From Oscillibacter ruminantium GH1 (lineage in GTDB: Bacteria; Bacillota; Clostridia; Oscillospirales; Oscillospiraceae): DNA of 64,000 nucleotides. The stretch is taken from assembly GCF_000307265.1 (NCBI RefSeq), contig NZ_DF158898.1, positions 62,001 through 126,000 of the forward strand, in the 5' to 3' direction. Made by a program: the position numbers and the translations under genes. Below the pieces are notes generated by a model. That model searched no databases. It was not told the origin of the DNA and worked only from the letters and a program-made list of their open reading frames with translations. Position 1 is the first letter of the stretch. Every line of letters begins with the position of its first letter. Positions 7,386-15,223 of this stretch are shown here, in pieces.

Positions 7386-8513
7386 GCTGCGGGGGAAGCC
7401 GTTCCCGGCGCTGCCGCAGCTCCCGCGTCCGCACCTGCGGCGGCTTCTGCCGCTCCTGCTGCGGCCGCCGCACCCGCCGCTGCCGCCATCGCGGCAAGCG
7501 CCACCGCAAACCGCGCGCCGGGCGAGTTCGTTCTGGCAACGCCCTTTGCCCGCAAGCTGGCAAAGGATAAGGGCTATGATCTGACTTTGATCCCCGGCAC
7601 CGGCCCCAAGGGTACGGTCGTCGCCAAGGACGTGGAGTCCTTTGTGGCGGGACCCAAAACCAGCCCCATGGCCGCGAAACTGGCCGCGGAGCTTGGCGTG
7701 GATCTGGGCAGTCTGGACATCAACGGCCGCGTGATGAAGGCCGACGTGCTGGCCGCTGCCGGTAAGACCGTCGCTGCACCCGCCGCCGAAGCCGCTGTCG
7801 CCGCCGCACCTGTTCTGGGCAGCAACGATGAAAAGCCCAAGAAGGTCAATCCGCTGCGCCGCAGCATTGCCGCCAACATGTCCAACTCCTGGCACACCTC
7901 TCCCCGGGTGACTTATACGCATCCCGTGGATGTCACCGCCATGAAGGAGCTGCGCTCCAAGCTGAAGGACGGTCTGAAGGAGCAGGGAATCAAGCTGACC
8001 TACAACCACATCCTGATGAAGGTGGTTGCCAAGGCTCTGACCGAGTTCCCGGACATCAACTCCAGCTTTGCGGACAACATGCTGACCCATCATACGCATG
8101 TGAATATGGGTCTGGCTGTGGCCAAGGGCGACGGACTGATCGTCCCCAACGTGAAGAGCGCCGACACCAAGTCTCTGGCGGAGATCGCCAAGGAGACCGA
8201 GGACCTGATTGCCGCCACCCGCGACGGCAAGATCGCCATGGAGGATATGACCGGCGGTACCTTTACCATCTCCTCTCTGGGGCCCTATGGGATCACCAAT
8301 TTCTCCCCCATCATCAACCAGCCTGAGCTGGCGATTCTGGGTGTGTGCGACATGGTGGATACCCCCGTGGTCCGCAACGGCGAGATTGTGATCCGTCCCA
8401 TGATGAACCTGTGCCTCACTGCCGATCACCGCGTGGTGGACGGCGTGATGGCCTCCAAGTTCCTCAAGCGCATCTGCGATCTGCTGGAAAACCCGTACAT
8501 GCTGCTCGTTTGA
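7155..8513 (+). CDS. dihydrolipoamide acyltransferase (E2) with tandem E3-binding domains
   Basis: 452 residues from ATG 7155 (AGGAG 11 bases upstream; an in-frame TTG at 7134 is less likely). Domains: one lipoyl domain (1-77, lipoyl Lys43 in ATDKLTND), an Ala/Pro linker (85-118), a peripheral-subunit-binding domain (about 125-160, ATPFARKLAKDKGYD), a second similar module (about 170-205, SPMAAKLAAELGVD), a second linker, and the acyltransferase domain from about 228 to the end. The active site is intact: His425 and Asp429 in HRVVDG. It transfers the acyl group from lipoamide to CoA and forms the core of the complex. Two binding modules in one E2 are less common. The lipoyl domain is nearly identical to the one on E3 at 8719. 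Confidence 0.93.
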   Translation: MATEVLMPKMGLTMTEGTIEEWKKKEGDAVKVGDVLFSVATDKLTNDVECDTDGTLLKILFGEGETVACKTVIAWIGAAGEAVPGAAAAPASAPAAASAAPAAAAAPAAAAIAASATANRAPGEFVLATPFARKLAKDKGYDLTLIPGTGPKGTVVAKDVESFVAGPKTSPMAAKLAAELGVDLGSLDINGRVMKADVLAAAGKTVAAPAAEAAVAAAPVLGSNDEKPKKVNPLRRSIAANMSNSWHTSPRVTYTHPVDVTAMKELRSKLKDGLKEQGIKLTYNHILMKVVAKALTEFPDINSSFADNMLTHHTHVNMGLAVAKGDGLIVPNVKSADTKSLAEIAKETEDLIAATRDGKIAMEDMTGGTFTISSLGPYGITNFSPIINQPELAILGVCDMVDTPVVRNGEIVIRPMMNLCLTADHRVVDGVMASKFLKRICDLLENPYMLLV

Positions 8514-8718
8514 TGACCGAGAGAGAGCTTGCTCTCCCTCGAACTTCCCGCTGCCGATCCACAGACGGGTGTGCGCCCAAGGCGCACGGGACGGGAAATT
8601 TTCGGCAGGCACATGTTCTGTTGAAAATGATTTGAATCATTTCTCCGCAGGGCGGAGAAAACAGGGGGCCCGGCTGAGGCCGGGCTCCCGCTTCATTTAA
8701 GAAAGAAGGATATTCATT
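8514..8718 (+). other. hairpin-rich spacer between E2 and E3 genes
   Basis: 205 bases without a gene. Several stems are visible: GTGCGCC/GGCGCAC (8571-8587) nested in larger complementary pieces (CTGCCGA near 8550 with TCGGCAG near 8602), TTTCTCCGC/GCGGAGAAA (8640-8660), and GGAGCCCGGC-type pairing at 8665-8690. None has a clear T-tract. This could be an attenuator or processing region that sets E3 levels apart from E1/E2. Confidence 0.5.
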
Positions 8719-8949
8719 ATGGCAACCGAAGTATTGATGCCGAAAATGGGTCTGACCATGACCGAGGGCACGATTGAGGAATGGAAGAAGAAGGAAGGCG
8801 ACGCCGTCAAGGTCGGCGACGTGCTGTATTCCGTGGCCACTGATAAGCTGACCAACGATGTGGAGTGCGACACTGACGGCACCCTGCTGAAGATCCTCTT
8901 CGGCGAGGGCGAGACTGTGGACTGCAAAACCGTGGTGGCCTATATCGGC
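8719..8949 (+). repeat. lipoyl-domain duplication, copy 2 (in E3)
   Basis: Partner of 7155-7385 in direct orientation, 1564 bases apart. The similarity ends in the Ala/Pro linker. The pair may be kept alike by gene conversion and is a possible site for deletion between direct repeats. Confidence 0.9.
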
Positions 8950-10467
8950 CAGCCGGGCGAGGCGGTTCCCGCCGCCGGCGGCGCTGCTGCTCCCACGGCG
9001 GCCCCCGCTGCCGCACCGGCTGCTCCCGCAGCTTCCGCTGCCGCAGCGGTTCCCGCCGCAGCCGGTTCCAAGACCGTCATCGTGGTTGGCGGCGGCCCCG
9101 GCGGCTATGTGGCCGCCATCCGGGCAGCGCAGCTGGGCGCGAAGGTTACCGTCATTGAAAAAGAGCATCTTGGCGGCACCTGCCTGAACATTGGCTGCAT
9201 CCCCACCAAGTGCCTGCTGCACTCCGCCGAGCTGATCGAGCAGATTAAGGATCAGGGCGCGGACATCGGCGTGAAGGTTACCGGTGTGGAAGTGGACTTC
9301 TCGCAGGTCATTGCCCATAAGAACGCCATCTCCAAGCAGCTCACCTCCGGCGTGGCCGGCCTGCTGAAACTCAACAAGGTCACCAAGATCGACGGCGAGG
9401 CTTCCTTCACCGCTCCCAAAACCCTGAGCGTGAAGAAGTCCGACGGTTCCACGGAAACCATGACTGCCGATGCCATCATTCTGGCCACCGGCTCCGTCAA
9501 CTTCGCGCCTCCCATTCCCGGCCTGAAGGAAAACCCCAACTGCATTGATTCCACCGGCGCACTGAGCCTTGAGACCCTGCCCAAGTCTATGGTGGTCATC
9601 GGCGGCGGCGTGATCGGTCTGGAGCTGGCCTGCGCTTACTCCGCGTTCGGCACCAAGATCACTGTGGTGGAAGCACTGGATCACATGCTGCCCATGCTGG
9701 ACGGCGATCTCACCGCCATCGGCGTTGCCCACATGAAGAAGATGGGCATGGAGTTCCATCTGGAGTGCCCGGTGCAGTCCGTTGAAACCTCTCCCGTGGG
9801 CGCAAAGGTCGTCTGCAAGAACAAGGCTGGCGAGACGGTCAGCTTTGAGGCGGAAAAGGTTCTGGTGGCAATCGGCCGCCGCGCCAACACCGCTTCCCTG
9901 AATCTGGAGGCTGCCGGACTGAACAACGACCGGGGCCGCATCATCGTCTCCGACAAGATGGAGACGAATGTCCCCGGCGTGTATGCCATCGGCGACTGCG
10001 TCATGGGTCACGCCCAGCTGGCACACACCGCTTCCGCCATGGGCGAAGTGGCTGCTGAGAACATTTGCGGTGTTCCCGCCGTCTATGACGAGAAGACCAA
10101 TCCCACCTGCGTGTACATGGAGCCGGAAGCTGCCGGCGTGGGCCTCACCGAGGAGCAGTGCAAGGCCAAGGGTCTGGACTACAAGGTCGGCAAGTTCCCC
10201 ATGAGCGCCAACGGCAAGGCTCTGATTCTCAACGGCGGCGAGGGCCTTGTGAAGATCATTGCCGACGCGAAGTACGGCGAGGTGCTGGGCATGCACATCA
10301 TCGGGCCCCGCGCCACGGACCTGATTGCCGAGGGTGCGCTGGCCATCCGTCTGGAGGCCACGGTGGATGAGCTGATCTCCACCATCCACTCTCATCCCAC
10401 CGTCACCGAGACGATGCGTGAGGCGGCGTTGAGCGTGGAGAAGCGCGCCATCCACACCAAGAACTAA
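8719..10467 (+). CDS. lpdA: dihydrolipoyl dehydrogenase (E3) with N-terminal lipoyl domain
   Basis: 582 residues; usual E3 is about 460-470, the excess being an N-terminal lipoyl domain (1-77, Lys43) and an Ala/Pro linker (85-115). The FAD-binding GGGPGG follows near residue 123, the redox disulfide is Cys155-Cys160 in GGTCLNIGC, a second GGGVIG dinucleotide site is near 295, and the active-site His559/Glu564 pair is in HSHPTVTE. It reoxidises dihydrolipoamide and reduces NAD. Lipoyl-E3 fusions are known in Gram-positive bacteria. AAGAAAGGATATTCATT precedes ATG 8719. Last gene of the cluster, ending at a strong hairpin. Confidence 0.95.
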   Translation: MATEVLMPKMGLTMTEGTIEEWKKKEGDAVKVGDVLYSVATDKLTNDVECDTDGTLLKILFGEGETVDCKTVVAYIGQPGEAVPAAGGAAAPTAAPAAAPAAPAASAAAAVPAAAGSKTVIVVGGGPGGYVAAIRAAQLGAKVTVIEKEHLGGTCLNIGCIPTKCLLHSAELIEQIKDQGADIGVKVTGVEVDFSQVIAHKNAISKQLTSGVAGLLKLNKVTKIDGEASFTAPKTLSVKKSDGSTETMTADAIILATGSVNFAPPIPGLKENPNCIDSTGALSLETLPKSMVVIGGGVIGLELACAYSAFGTKITVVEALDHMLPMLDGDLTAIGVAHMKKMGMEFHLECPVQSVETSPVGAKVVCKNKAGETVSFEAEKVLVAIGRRANTASLNLEAAGLNNDRGRIIVSDKMETNVPGVYAIGDCVMGHAQLAHTASAMGEVAAENICGVPAVYDEKTNPTCVYMEPEAAGVGLTEEQCKAKGLDYKVGKFPMSANGKALILNGGEGLVKIIADAKYGEVLGMHIIGPRATDLIAEGALAIRLEATVDELISTIHSHPTVTETMREAALSVEKRAIHTKN

Positions 10468-10489
10468 AAAGTTTCTTCTCTTTGAAAAG

Positions 10490-10532
10490 CGCCACAGCCC
10501 GCTGTACGCAGTACAGCGGGCTGTGGTTCGTT
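10490..10532 (+). terminator. strong intrinsic terminator after the dehydrogenase operon
   Basis: A perfect 16-base-pair stem: 10492-10507 with 10511-10526 around GCA, followed by TTCGTTTT. The rest of the gap to 10641 holds a further nested inverted pattern (TGTCGC at 10541 with GCGACA near 10603, enclosing AATGGC/GCCATT) of unknown meaning. Confidence 0.85.
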
Positions 10533-10641
10533 TTGCCGGGTCTGTCGCGCTTTGCTTACGGACTTCGGAAGGGGAATGGCAGCTGCCAGACAGCCATTGC
10601 GCAGCGACACCCATTAGACCGCGCGGATTTCGGAAGAAGCG

Positions 10642-11103
10642 TTATTCCGGGAAGGCAAGCCCTGCCTGAAAGCCGTCTGCCCCGGTGACGATGATATCTC
10701 CCGCCGCCGGAATCCCCTCGCAGAGATACAGATTCACCTGTACCCCGTCTGGGTGGTCGGGATAGTTCAAAACGGTGTATGTATAGCGGGTGACCTGCTG
10801 CCCCTGCAACTCTTCCAAATCGAATCCCTGCTGCTTTTGAAGTTTATTATAGGCGGCATAATCATCGGTCAGAGGATCGGGCAGCAAAAGCTGCAAGGTT
10901 GCCACCGGGTCGGGGGAGACTTCCCAACCCAAATCCTTCAAATAATCGATTCGTGACTCCTCTGTGTCCAGACGACCTACGCCGTTTTCAGTGGACTTGT
11001 GCAGAAATGCGCTGAGAAACGCCAGTAGAATTACCAGTGCGGCAACTAAAATTGCCACGAAAAATGTTTTTTTCTTCCGTAAGCGCGCTGTCCAGATGAA
11101 CAT
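10642..11103 (-). CDS. membrane-anchored hypothetical protein (DUF4830-like)
   Basis: 153 residues from ATG 11103, preferred over an upstream ATG at 11157 because an AAAGGGATGG-like site lies just before it and the protein then starts MFIWTARLRKKK followed by one transmembrane helix (about residues 13-33). The remainder is extracytoplasmic: a region with RIDYLKDLGWEVSPDP, typical of small Firmicutes proteins of the DUF4830 type, then a YTYTVLNYP-containing beta-rich end. No catalytic motif is seen. It is opposed to both neighbours. The domain name is from memory of the family and is moderately sure; function unknown. Confidence 0.65.
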   Translation of the reverse strand: MFIWTARLRKKKTFFVAILVAALVILLAFLSAFLHKSTENGVGRLDTEESRIDYLKDLGWEVSPDPVATLQLLLPDPLTDDYAAYNKLQKQQGFDLEELQGQQVTRYTYTVLNYPDHPDGVQVNLYLCEGIPAAGDIIVTGADGFQAGLAFPE

Positions 11104-11262
11104 GATAAACCATCCCTTTCTCCCTGCGCGGCGCCATTTCCGGCGGCGCGAAACCATAACTTTTTGGACAAACTTTATGGCCCTTCCGCCATTTCCTTAT
11201 TCCATTCGCCGCACAGATATGCTAGAATCAAGAAAAATACAACGGAGGGGAGGACGGACGCT

Positions 11263-11994
11263 GTGGAGATGCAAAGGCTGGACAAACTGTTGGCGGGTAC
11301 GGGCAAATGGTCCCGGCGGGAAGTGAAACTGCTGGTGAAACAGGGCCGGGTACTGGCGGATGGAGCGCCTGCTCCGTCGTCGGAGGAAAAGTACGATCCG
11401 GAGACTGTGATGCTGACGGTGGACGGAGAAAATGTTTTCTGGCGGAAGCACACATGGGTGATGCTGAATAAGCCCGACGGGTACCTCTCCGCCACAGAGG
11501 ACGGAAAGGGGAAGACCGTTTTGGACCTTTTGCCGCCGGACCTTCAAAAGCTGGAGCTGTTTCCCGTGGGCCGGCTGGACAAGGACACGGAGGGCCTGCT
11601 CCTTTTGACGGATGACGGCCAGACGGCGCATCGTCTTTTGTCCCCCAAATACCATGTGGATAAGGTTTACTACGCCAGAGTGGACGGCTGCCTTGAAGAG
11701 GTGGACTGCCGGGCGTTTGAGATGGGTATGACCATTGGAGACGGTCTGGTGTGCCGTCCCGCCGGACTGAAAATTCTGACTGCCGGGGCGCAGAGCGAAT
11801 GCCTTGTGACGCTGCGGGAGGGAAAATTTCATCAGGTAAAACGAATGCTGGCGGCCCAGGGAAAGCCTGTGATCTATTTAAAGCGGGTGGCCATGGGCAA
11901 ATTGACTCTGGATGAGAAACTGCGTATCGGCGAATTTCGGCTTTTGACAGAGAACGAGCTGAATATGCTGCGGGGAAATATGGAAGATACTTAA
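11263..11994 (+). CDS. rsuA: 16S rRNA pseudouridine synthase, RsuA family
   Basis: 243 residues from GTG 11263, chosen because GGAGGGGAGG (11244-11253) is 9 bases upstream; the ATG at 11269 gives the usual MQRLDKLLA start and is the alternative. Residues 1-50 form an S4 RNA-binding domain, then the RsuA/RluB catalytic domain with GRLDKDTEGLLLLTDDG, which carries the catalytic Asp. Family members convert a specific uridine of rRNA to pseudouridine; for RsuA this is U516 of 16S rRNA (E. coli numbering). Which rRNA position is used here is inferred. It stands between divergent and unrelated genes. Confidence 0.85.
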   Translation: MEMQRLDKLLAGTGKWSRREVKLLVKQGRVLADGAPAPSSEEKYDPETVMLTVDGENVFWRKHTWVMLNKPDGYLSATEDGKGKTVLDLLPPDLQKLELFPVGRLDKDTEGLLLLTDDGQTAHRLLSPKYHVDKVYYARVDGCLEEVDCRAFEMGMTIGDGLVCRPAGLKILTAGAQSECLVTLREGKFHQVKRMLAAQGKPVIYLKRVAMGKLTLDEKLRIGEFRLLTENELNMLRGNMEDT

Positions 11995-12054
11995 CGAATG
12001 TTTAATTTTTGACAAAAAGAAGCCGATTTTTTTGTTGAAAAAAGAAAAAATGTC

Positions 12055-12083
12055 TTGCATTCTCACAAAAATGCCGATATAAT
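12055..12083 (+). promoter_or_regulatory. promoter of the PucR-type regulator gene
   Basis: TTGCAT (12055-12060), 17-base spacer and a perfect TATAAT (12078-12083). The transcription start would be near 12090, giving a leader of about 50 bases. Confidence 0.75.
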
Positions 12084-12107
12084 GTAGTCATTGACAAAAT
12101 GCACAAA

Positions 12108-12125
12108 GCAAATTGACAAATTTGC
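12108..12125. promoter_or_regulatory. inverted repeat in the leader of the regulator gene, candidate autoregulatory operator
   Basis: GCAAATT and AATTTGC flank GACA. It lies between the predicted start of transcription and the ribosome binding site of the regulator. A TTGACAAA string also occurs twice here (12091 and 12113). Confidence 0.45.
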
Positions 12126-12141
12126 GCTAGGAGGGCCGGCA

Positions 12142-13233
12142 ATGTCGGGAAGAATTTTTCAGAACGTAGTCCTGCAGCTTAAGGAGAATACGGACCGGAC
12201 GGTGGGCGTGATCGATGGCGAGGGCATCGTGATCGCGTGCAGCGAACTTTCCATGATCGGACAGCGGTGGGCGGAGTTCGTCCCTGCAATCAACACTGCC
12301 GGGGGGAACATGATCGCTTCCTCCGGAAAGACGTTCAAAGCGCTGAATGGCTGGGGTAATCAGTTTGATTATGCGGCTTTTGCGTTTGGCGATAACGAGA
12401 TCAGCAAGACGGTCTGCGCCTTGGCAACGGTGGCGCTGAATTCCGCTAAATCCTATTATGAGGAAAAGCATGACCGGGGTTCCTTTATTAAGGATATCAT
12501 TACCGACAACATCATGCTGGGCGATATTTACATGCGGGCAAAGGAACTGCGGGTTGCCAGCGATGTGGCCCGGGGCGTGTTTGTCATTCGCTCTTTGAAA
12601 AAGATGGAGTCCGTTCCCACGGACGCCATTCAGACTCTTTATCCCGACCGGCAGAACGATTTTGTTCTCTCCGTGGGCGAAGGGAATGTGGTTCTGATCT
12701 GTCAGCTGCCCGAAGGGTCTGGCATTCGGGAGTTGAACAAGACCGCCGCATCCATTGAAGAGGCTCTTCGGGCCAATGGCGAGTCTACCGTTGTGGTGGG
12801 CATCGGCACCGTGGCGACCCACCTGCGGGACTTGGCCAAGTCCTATAAGGAGGCCCAGATCGCCATCGAGGTGGGCAAGGTCTTTGACACGGAGAAATAT
12901 GTTATCAACTATGAGAACTTGGGTATCGGGCGTCTGATCTATCAGCTGCCCACCACCCTGTGCGAAATGTTCTTGCAGGAGGTTTTCAAGAAGAACCCCA
13001 TTGACGCGCTGGACAAGGAGACGCTGTTCACCATTCATAAGTTCTTTGAGAACAATTTGAATGTCTCCGAGACGGCTAGAAAGCTGTTCGTCCACCGCAA
13101 CACGCTGGTTTACCGGCTGGAGAAGATCAAAAAACTCACGGGGCTGGACCTTCGGGAGTTTGACGACGCCATCACCTTCAAGGTGGCGCTGATGGTCAAA
13201 AAGTACCTGACCTCCCGGGGCATCGACGCCTGA
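12142..13233 (+). CDS. PucR/CdaR-type transcriptional regulator
   Basis: 363 residues from ATG 12142, with AGGAGGG seven bases upstream. The N-terminal 130 residues form a putative sugar-diacid-type sensing domain (TVGVIDGEGIVIACSE, then NEISKTVCALATVAL), a middle GGDEF-like/linker region follows, and the C-terminal PucR helix-turn-helix is clear: HKFFENNLNVSETARKLFVHRNTLVYRLEKIKKLTGLDLR. CdaR-like proteins respond to small organic acids. It lies just downstream of the organic-acid transport and dehydrogenase genes and is a candidate regulator of them, but this is only by position. It has its own promoter and terminator. Confidence 0.85.
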   Translation: MSGRIFQNVVLQLKENTDRTVGVIDGEGIVIACSELSMIGQRWAEFVPAINTAGGNMIASSGKTFKALNGWGNQFDYAAFAFGDNEISKTVCALATVALNSAKSYYEEKHDRGSFIKDIITDNIMLGDIYMRAKELRVASDVARGVFVIRSLKKMESVPTDAIQTLYPDRQNDFVLSVGEGNVVLICQLPEGSGIRELNKTAASIEEALRANGESTVVVGIGTVATHLRDLAKSYKEAQIAIEVGKVFDTEKYVINYENLGIGRLIYQLPTTLCEMFLQEVFKKNPIDALDKETLFTIHKFFENNLNVSETARKLFVHRNTLVYRLEKIKKLTGLDLREFDDAITFKVALMVKKYLTSRGIDA

Positions 13234-13245
13234 TCGAGCATGACA

Positions 13246-13280
13246 AAGAGAGCGGACGGATACGTCCGCTCTCTTTTTGT
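13246..13280 (+). terminator. intrinsic terminator after the PucR-type gene
   Basis: GAGAGCGGACG and CGTCCGCTCTC around GATA, followed by TTTTTGTG. Confidence 0.9.
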
Positions 13281-13315
13281 GTGCTGGAGAGAAAAACGAG
13301 CGCATAACGTCTGCC

Positions 13316-13453
13316 TGTCTCTCTTCCGCTTCCTCGCTGCGCATTTGGCACGATTGCCGCATGTCGTCCTGCTGCGTTCCGTCTTCCTCCTCTACCGCCG
13401 TCCTATTTCGCTCGGTTGAAGAGCCGAGAGGCAATCAAGCAGGAAGAGAGACA
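13316..13453. other. folded intergenic element closed by a long inverted repeat
   Basis: TGTCTCTCTTCC (13316-13327) and GGAAGAGAGACA (13442-13453) pair perfectly, and the stem continues four more pairs (GCTT/AAGC) past a single bulge. The enclosed 105 bases hold a hairpin CTCGG/CCGAG (13411-13428). There is no coding frame with a ribosome binding site. It may be a dispersed palindromic element or a small RNA; nothing here decides between them. Confidence 0.45.
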
Positions 13454-13507
13454 CGTAGAATTAAAAAACGGAAAAAGTTTCTAAAATGAAATATCCTATA
13501 TTCCCTC

Positions 13508-13536
13508 TTGCATGACAGGGAAAAAGCAGATATAAT
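13508..13536 (+). promoter_or_regulatory. promoter of the ftsE-ftsX operon
   Basis: TTGCAT (13508-13513), 17-base spacer, TATAAT (13531-13536), the same hexamers and spacing as at 12055-12083. ftsE starts 75 bases downstream. Confidence 0.7.
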
Positions 13537-13610
13537 GTATTCGATTGTAGATTTATGTCGACCATACGGAAAATTCCGGCAGGCCGGCTGCAATAAAGCG
13601 AGGTGCGCGT

Positions 13611-14309
13611 ATGATCCGTCTGAAAGACGTGGAAATGGAGTACGATAACGGGACGCAGGCCATCCGGGGCATCACCCTTGCCATTGAAGACGGCGAGTTT
13701 ATTTTTTTGGTGGGTCCTTCCGGTGCGGGAAAATCCACCATTATCAAGCTGCTGACCGGCGAGGTGGAACCCAGCCGGGGCCGCATCATGATCAACGGCT
13801 TTTCCGTCAGCAATATCTCTGACAAACAGCTGCCGCTGATGCGGCGGACGGTGGGCATCATTTTTCAGGATTTCCGCCTGATTGAAAAGAAGACGGTGTA
13901 CGATAATCTGGCCTTCGTTATGCGGGCCGTGGGGGCCGGAGAAAAGGAGCTGCGCAAGCGCATCCCCTATGTTTTGAAGCTGGTGGGCCTTGAGAAAAAG
14001 GCGACTCACTATCCCACGGAGTTGTCCGGCGGCGAGCAGCAGCGCGTGGCTATTGCCCGGGCGCTGGTAAACAATCCCACAACGATCATCGCCGACGAGC
14101 CTACCGGCAACTTGGACCCCGAGCGGTCCTTGGAGCTGATGCGGCTGCTGGTGAAAATCAACTCGCTGGGGACGACCGTAGTGGTTGTCACCCATGAAAA
14201 AGACTTAGTGGACCGTTTTGAAAAGCGCGTCGTTACCATCGACGGAGGCCGGATTGTCAACGACTCCGTCGGCGGCTATGTGGGAGGACATATCCATGGG
14301 AAAGCATAA
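13611..14309 (+). CDS. ftsE: cell division ATP-binding protein FtsE
   Basis: 232 residues, the normal size. All ABC ATPase motifs are present: Walker A GPSGAGKST near residue 38, Q-loop, signature LSGGEQQRVAIARAL near 140, Walker B DEPTGNLDP, and the H-loop in VVTHEKDL. MIRLKDVEMEYDNGTQAIRGI is the typical FtsE start. With FtsX it forms a type VII ABC complex that does not import or export but couples ATP turnover at the septum to murein hydrolase activation. It overlaps ftsX by 14 bases, and the hydrolase activator gene follows, so the whole machine is one operon. Confidence 0.95.
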   Translation: MIRLKDVEMEYDNGTQAIRGITLAIEDGEFIFLVGPSGAGKSTIIKLLTGEVEPSRGRIMINGFSVSNISDKQLPLMRRTVGIIFQDFRLIEKKTVYDNLAFVMRAVGAGEKELRKRIPYVLKLVGLEKKATHYPTELSGGEQQRVAIARALVNNPTTIIADEPTGNLDPERSLELMRLLVKINSLGTTVVVVTHEKDLVDRFEKRVVTIDGGRIVNDSVGGYVGGHIHGKA

Positions 14310-15183
14310 TTTCCGCTATTTTTTTCGTGAGGGCGTTTCCAACATGTTCAGCCATGGATTTATGTCCTTTGCAGCCATTGGTATTACGGTGGCCTGCCTA
14401 TTGATTATGGGAACTTTTACCTTGGTGGCGGTGAACGCCAACCAGCAGCTCAAGGACATGGAGAAGGACAATGAGATTCTGGCCTATGTGGACGAGAGCT
14501 ATACCACGGAGCAGGCCCGAATGCTCCAAAAGACAATTGAGGCGCAGACCAACGTGTCCTCTGCCACCTTTATCAGCCGGGAACAGGCCACGGAGAATTT
14601 TCAGGAGAAATACGCCAATGAGTCGGTGTTTCAGGATTTGGACCCGGAGATCTTCCGAGACCGGTACGCCATCAAAACCGTGGATATCCAGAAAACCGGG
14701 GACACGGTAAAGGCGATTGAGAACGTAGCGGGGATTGTCAAGGTCAACGCTTACGAAGAGATTTCCGACGGTCTGATCACCGTTCGGAACATTGCAACGG
14801 TGGTGTGCGTGACGTTGATTGTCGTTTTACTGGTGGTGTCTGTGTTCATCATCTCCAACACCATTAAACTCACCACCTTTGACCGGCGGGAGGAGATTGC
14901 CATCATGCGTATGGTGGGCGCCACCAACGGCTTTATCCGCTGGCCCTTCGTGTACGAAGGGTTCATGCTTGGCTTCACGGGCGCGGTGATCGCGTTCCTG
15001 TTGCAGTGGACGCTGTATGAGGCGGTGACCAAAGGGGTGGAGAGCAGCGATACGCTTCAGCTGATCAGTGTGGTGAATTTCGGGGATCTGTGGATTCCCG
15101 TTGCAGTTACGTTTTTGGTTGCGGGCATCGTGATTGGTGTGGGCGGCAGCCTTTCCGCCATTCGGCGGTTCTTGCAGGTATGA
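14296..15183 (+). CDS. ftsX: cell division permease-like protein FtsX
   Basis: 295 residues from ATG 14296, with GGGAGGA eight bases upstream inside ftsE. One N-terminal transmembrane helix (about 22-45), an extracellular domain with a FISREQATENFQEKY region, then three C-terminal helices around residues 170-290, with the MRMVGATNGFIRWPFVYEGFMLGFTG text usual for FtsX. It transmits FtsE ATP-driven movement across the membrane to the extracellular coiled-coil hydrolase activator. Overlap with ftsE by 14 bases indicates coupled translation. Confidence 0.95.
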   Translation: MGKHNFRYFFREGVSNMFSHGFMSFAAIGITVACLLIMGTFTLVAVNANQQLKDMEKDNEILAYVDESYTTEQARMLQKTIEAQTNVSSATFISREQATENFQEKYANESVFQDLDPEIFRDRYAIKTVDIQKTGDTVKAIENVAGIVKVNAYEEISDGLITVRNIATVVCVTLIVVLLVVSVFIISNTIKLTTFDRREEIAIMRMVGATNGFIRWPFVYEGFMLGFTGAVIAFLLQWTLYEAVTKGVESSDTLQLISVVNFGDLWIPVAVTFLVAGIVIGVGGSLSAIRRFLQV

Positions 15184-15223
15184 TTGGAAAAATCACTTTT
15201 GCGGAAAGGACGGAGAGAACCAA

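Noticed and set aside
8464-10614. Long antisense open frame (about 716 codons) opposite the E3 gene
   Set aside because: No family features and His/Gly-rich; lpdA has all catalytic motifs on the other strand.
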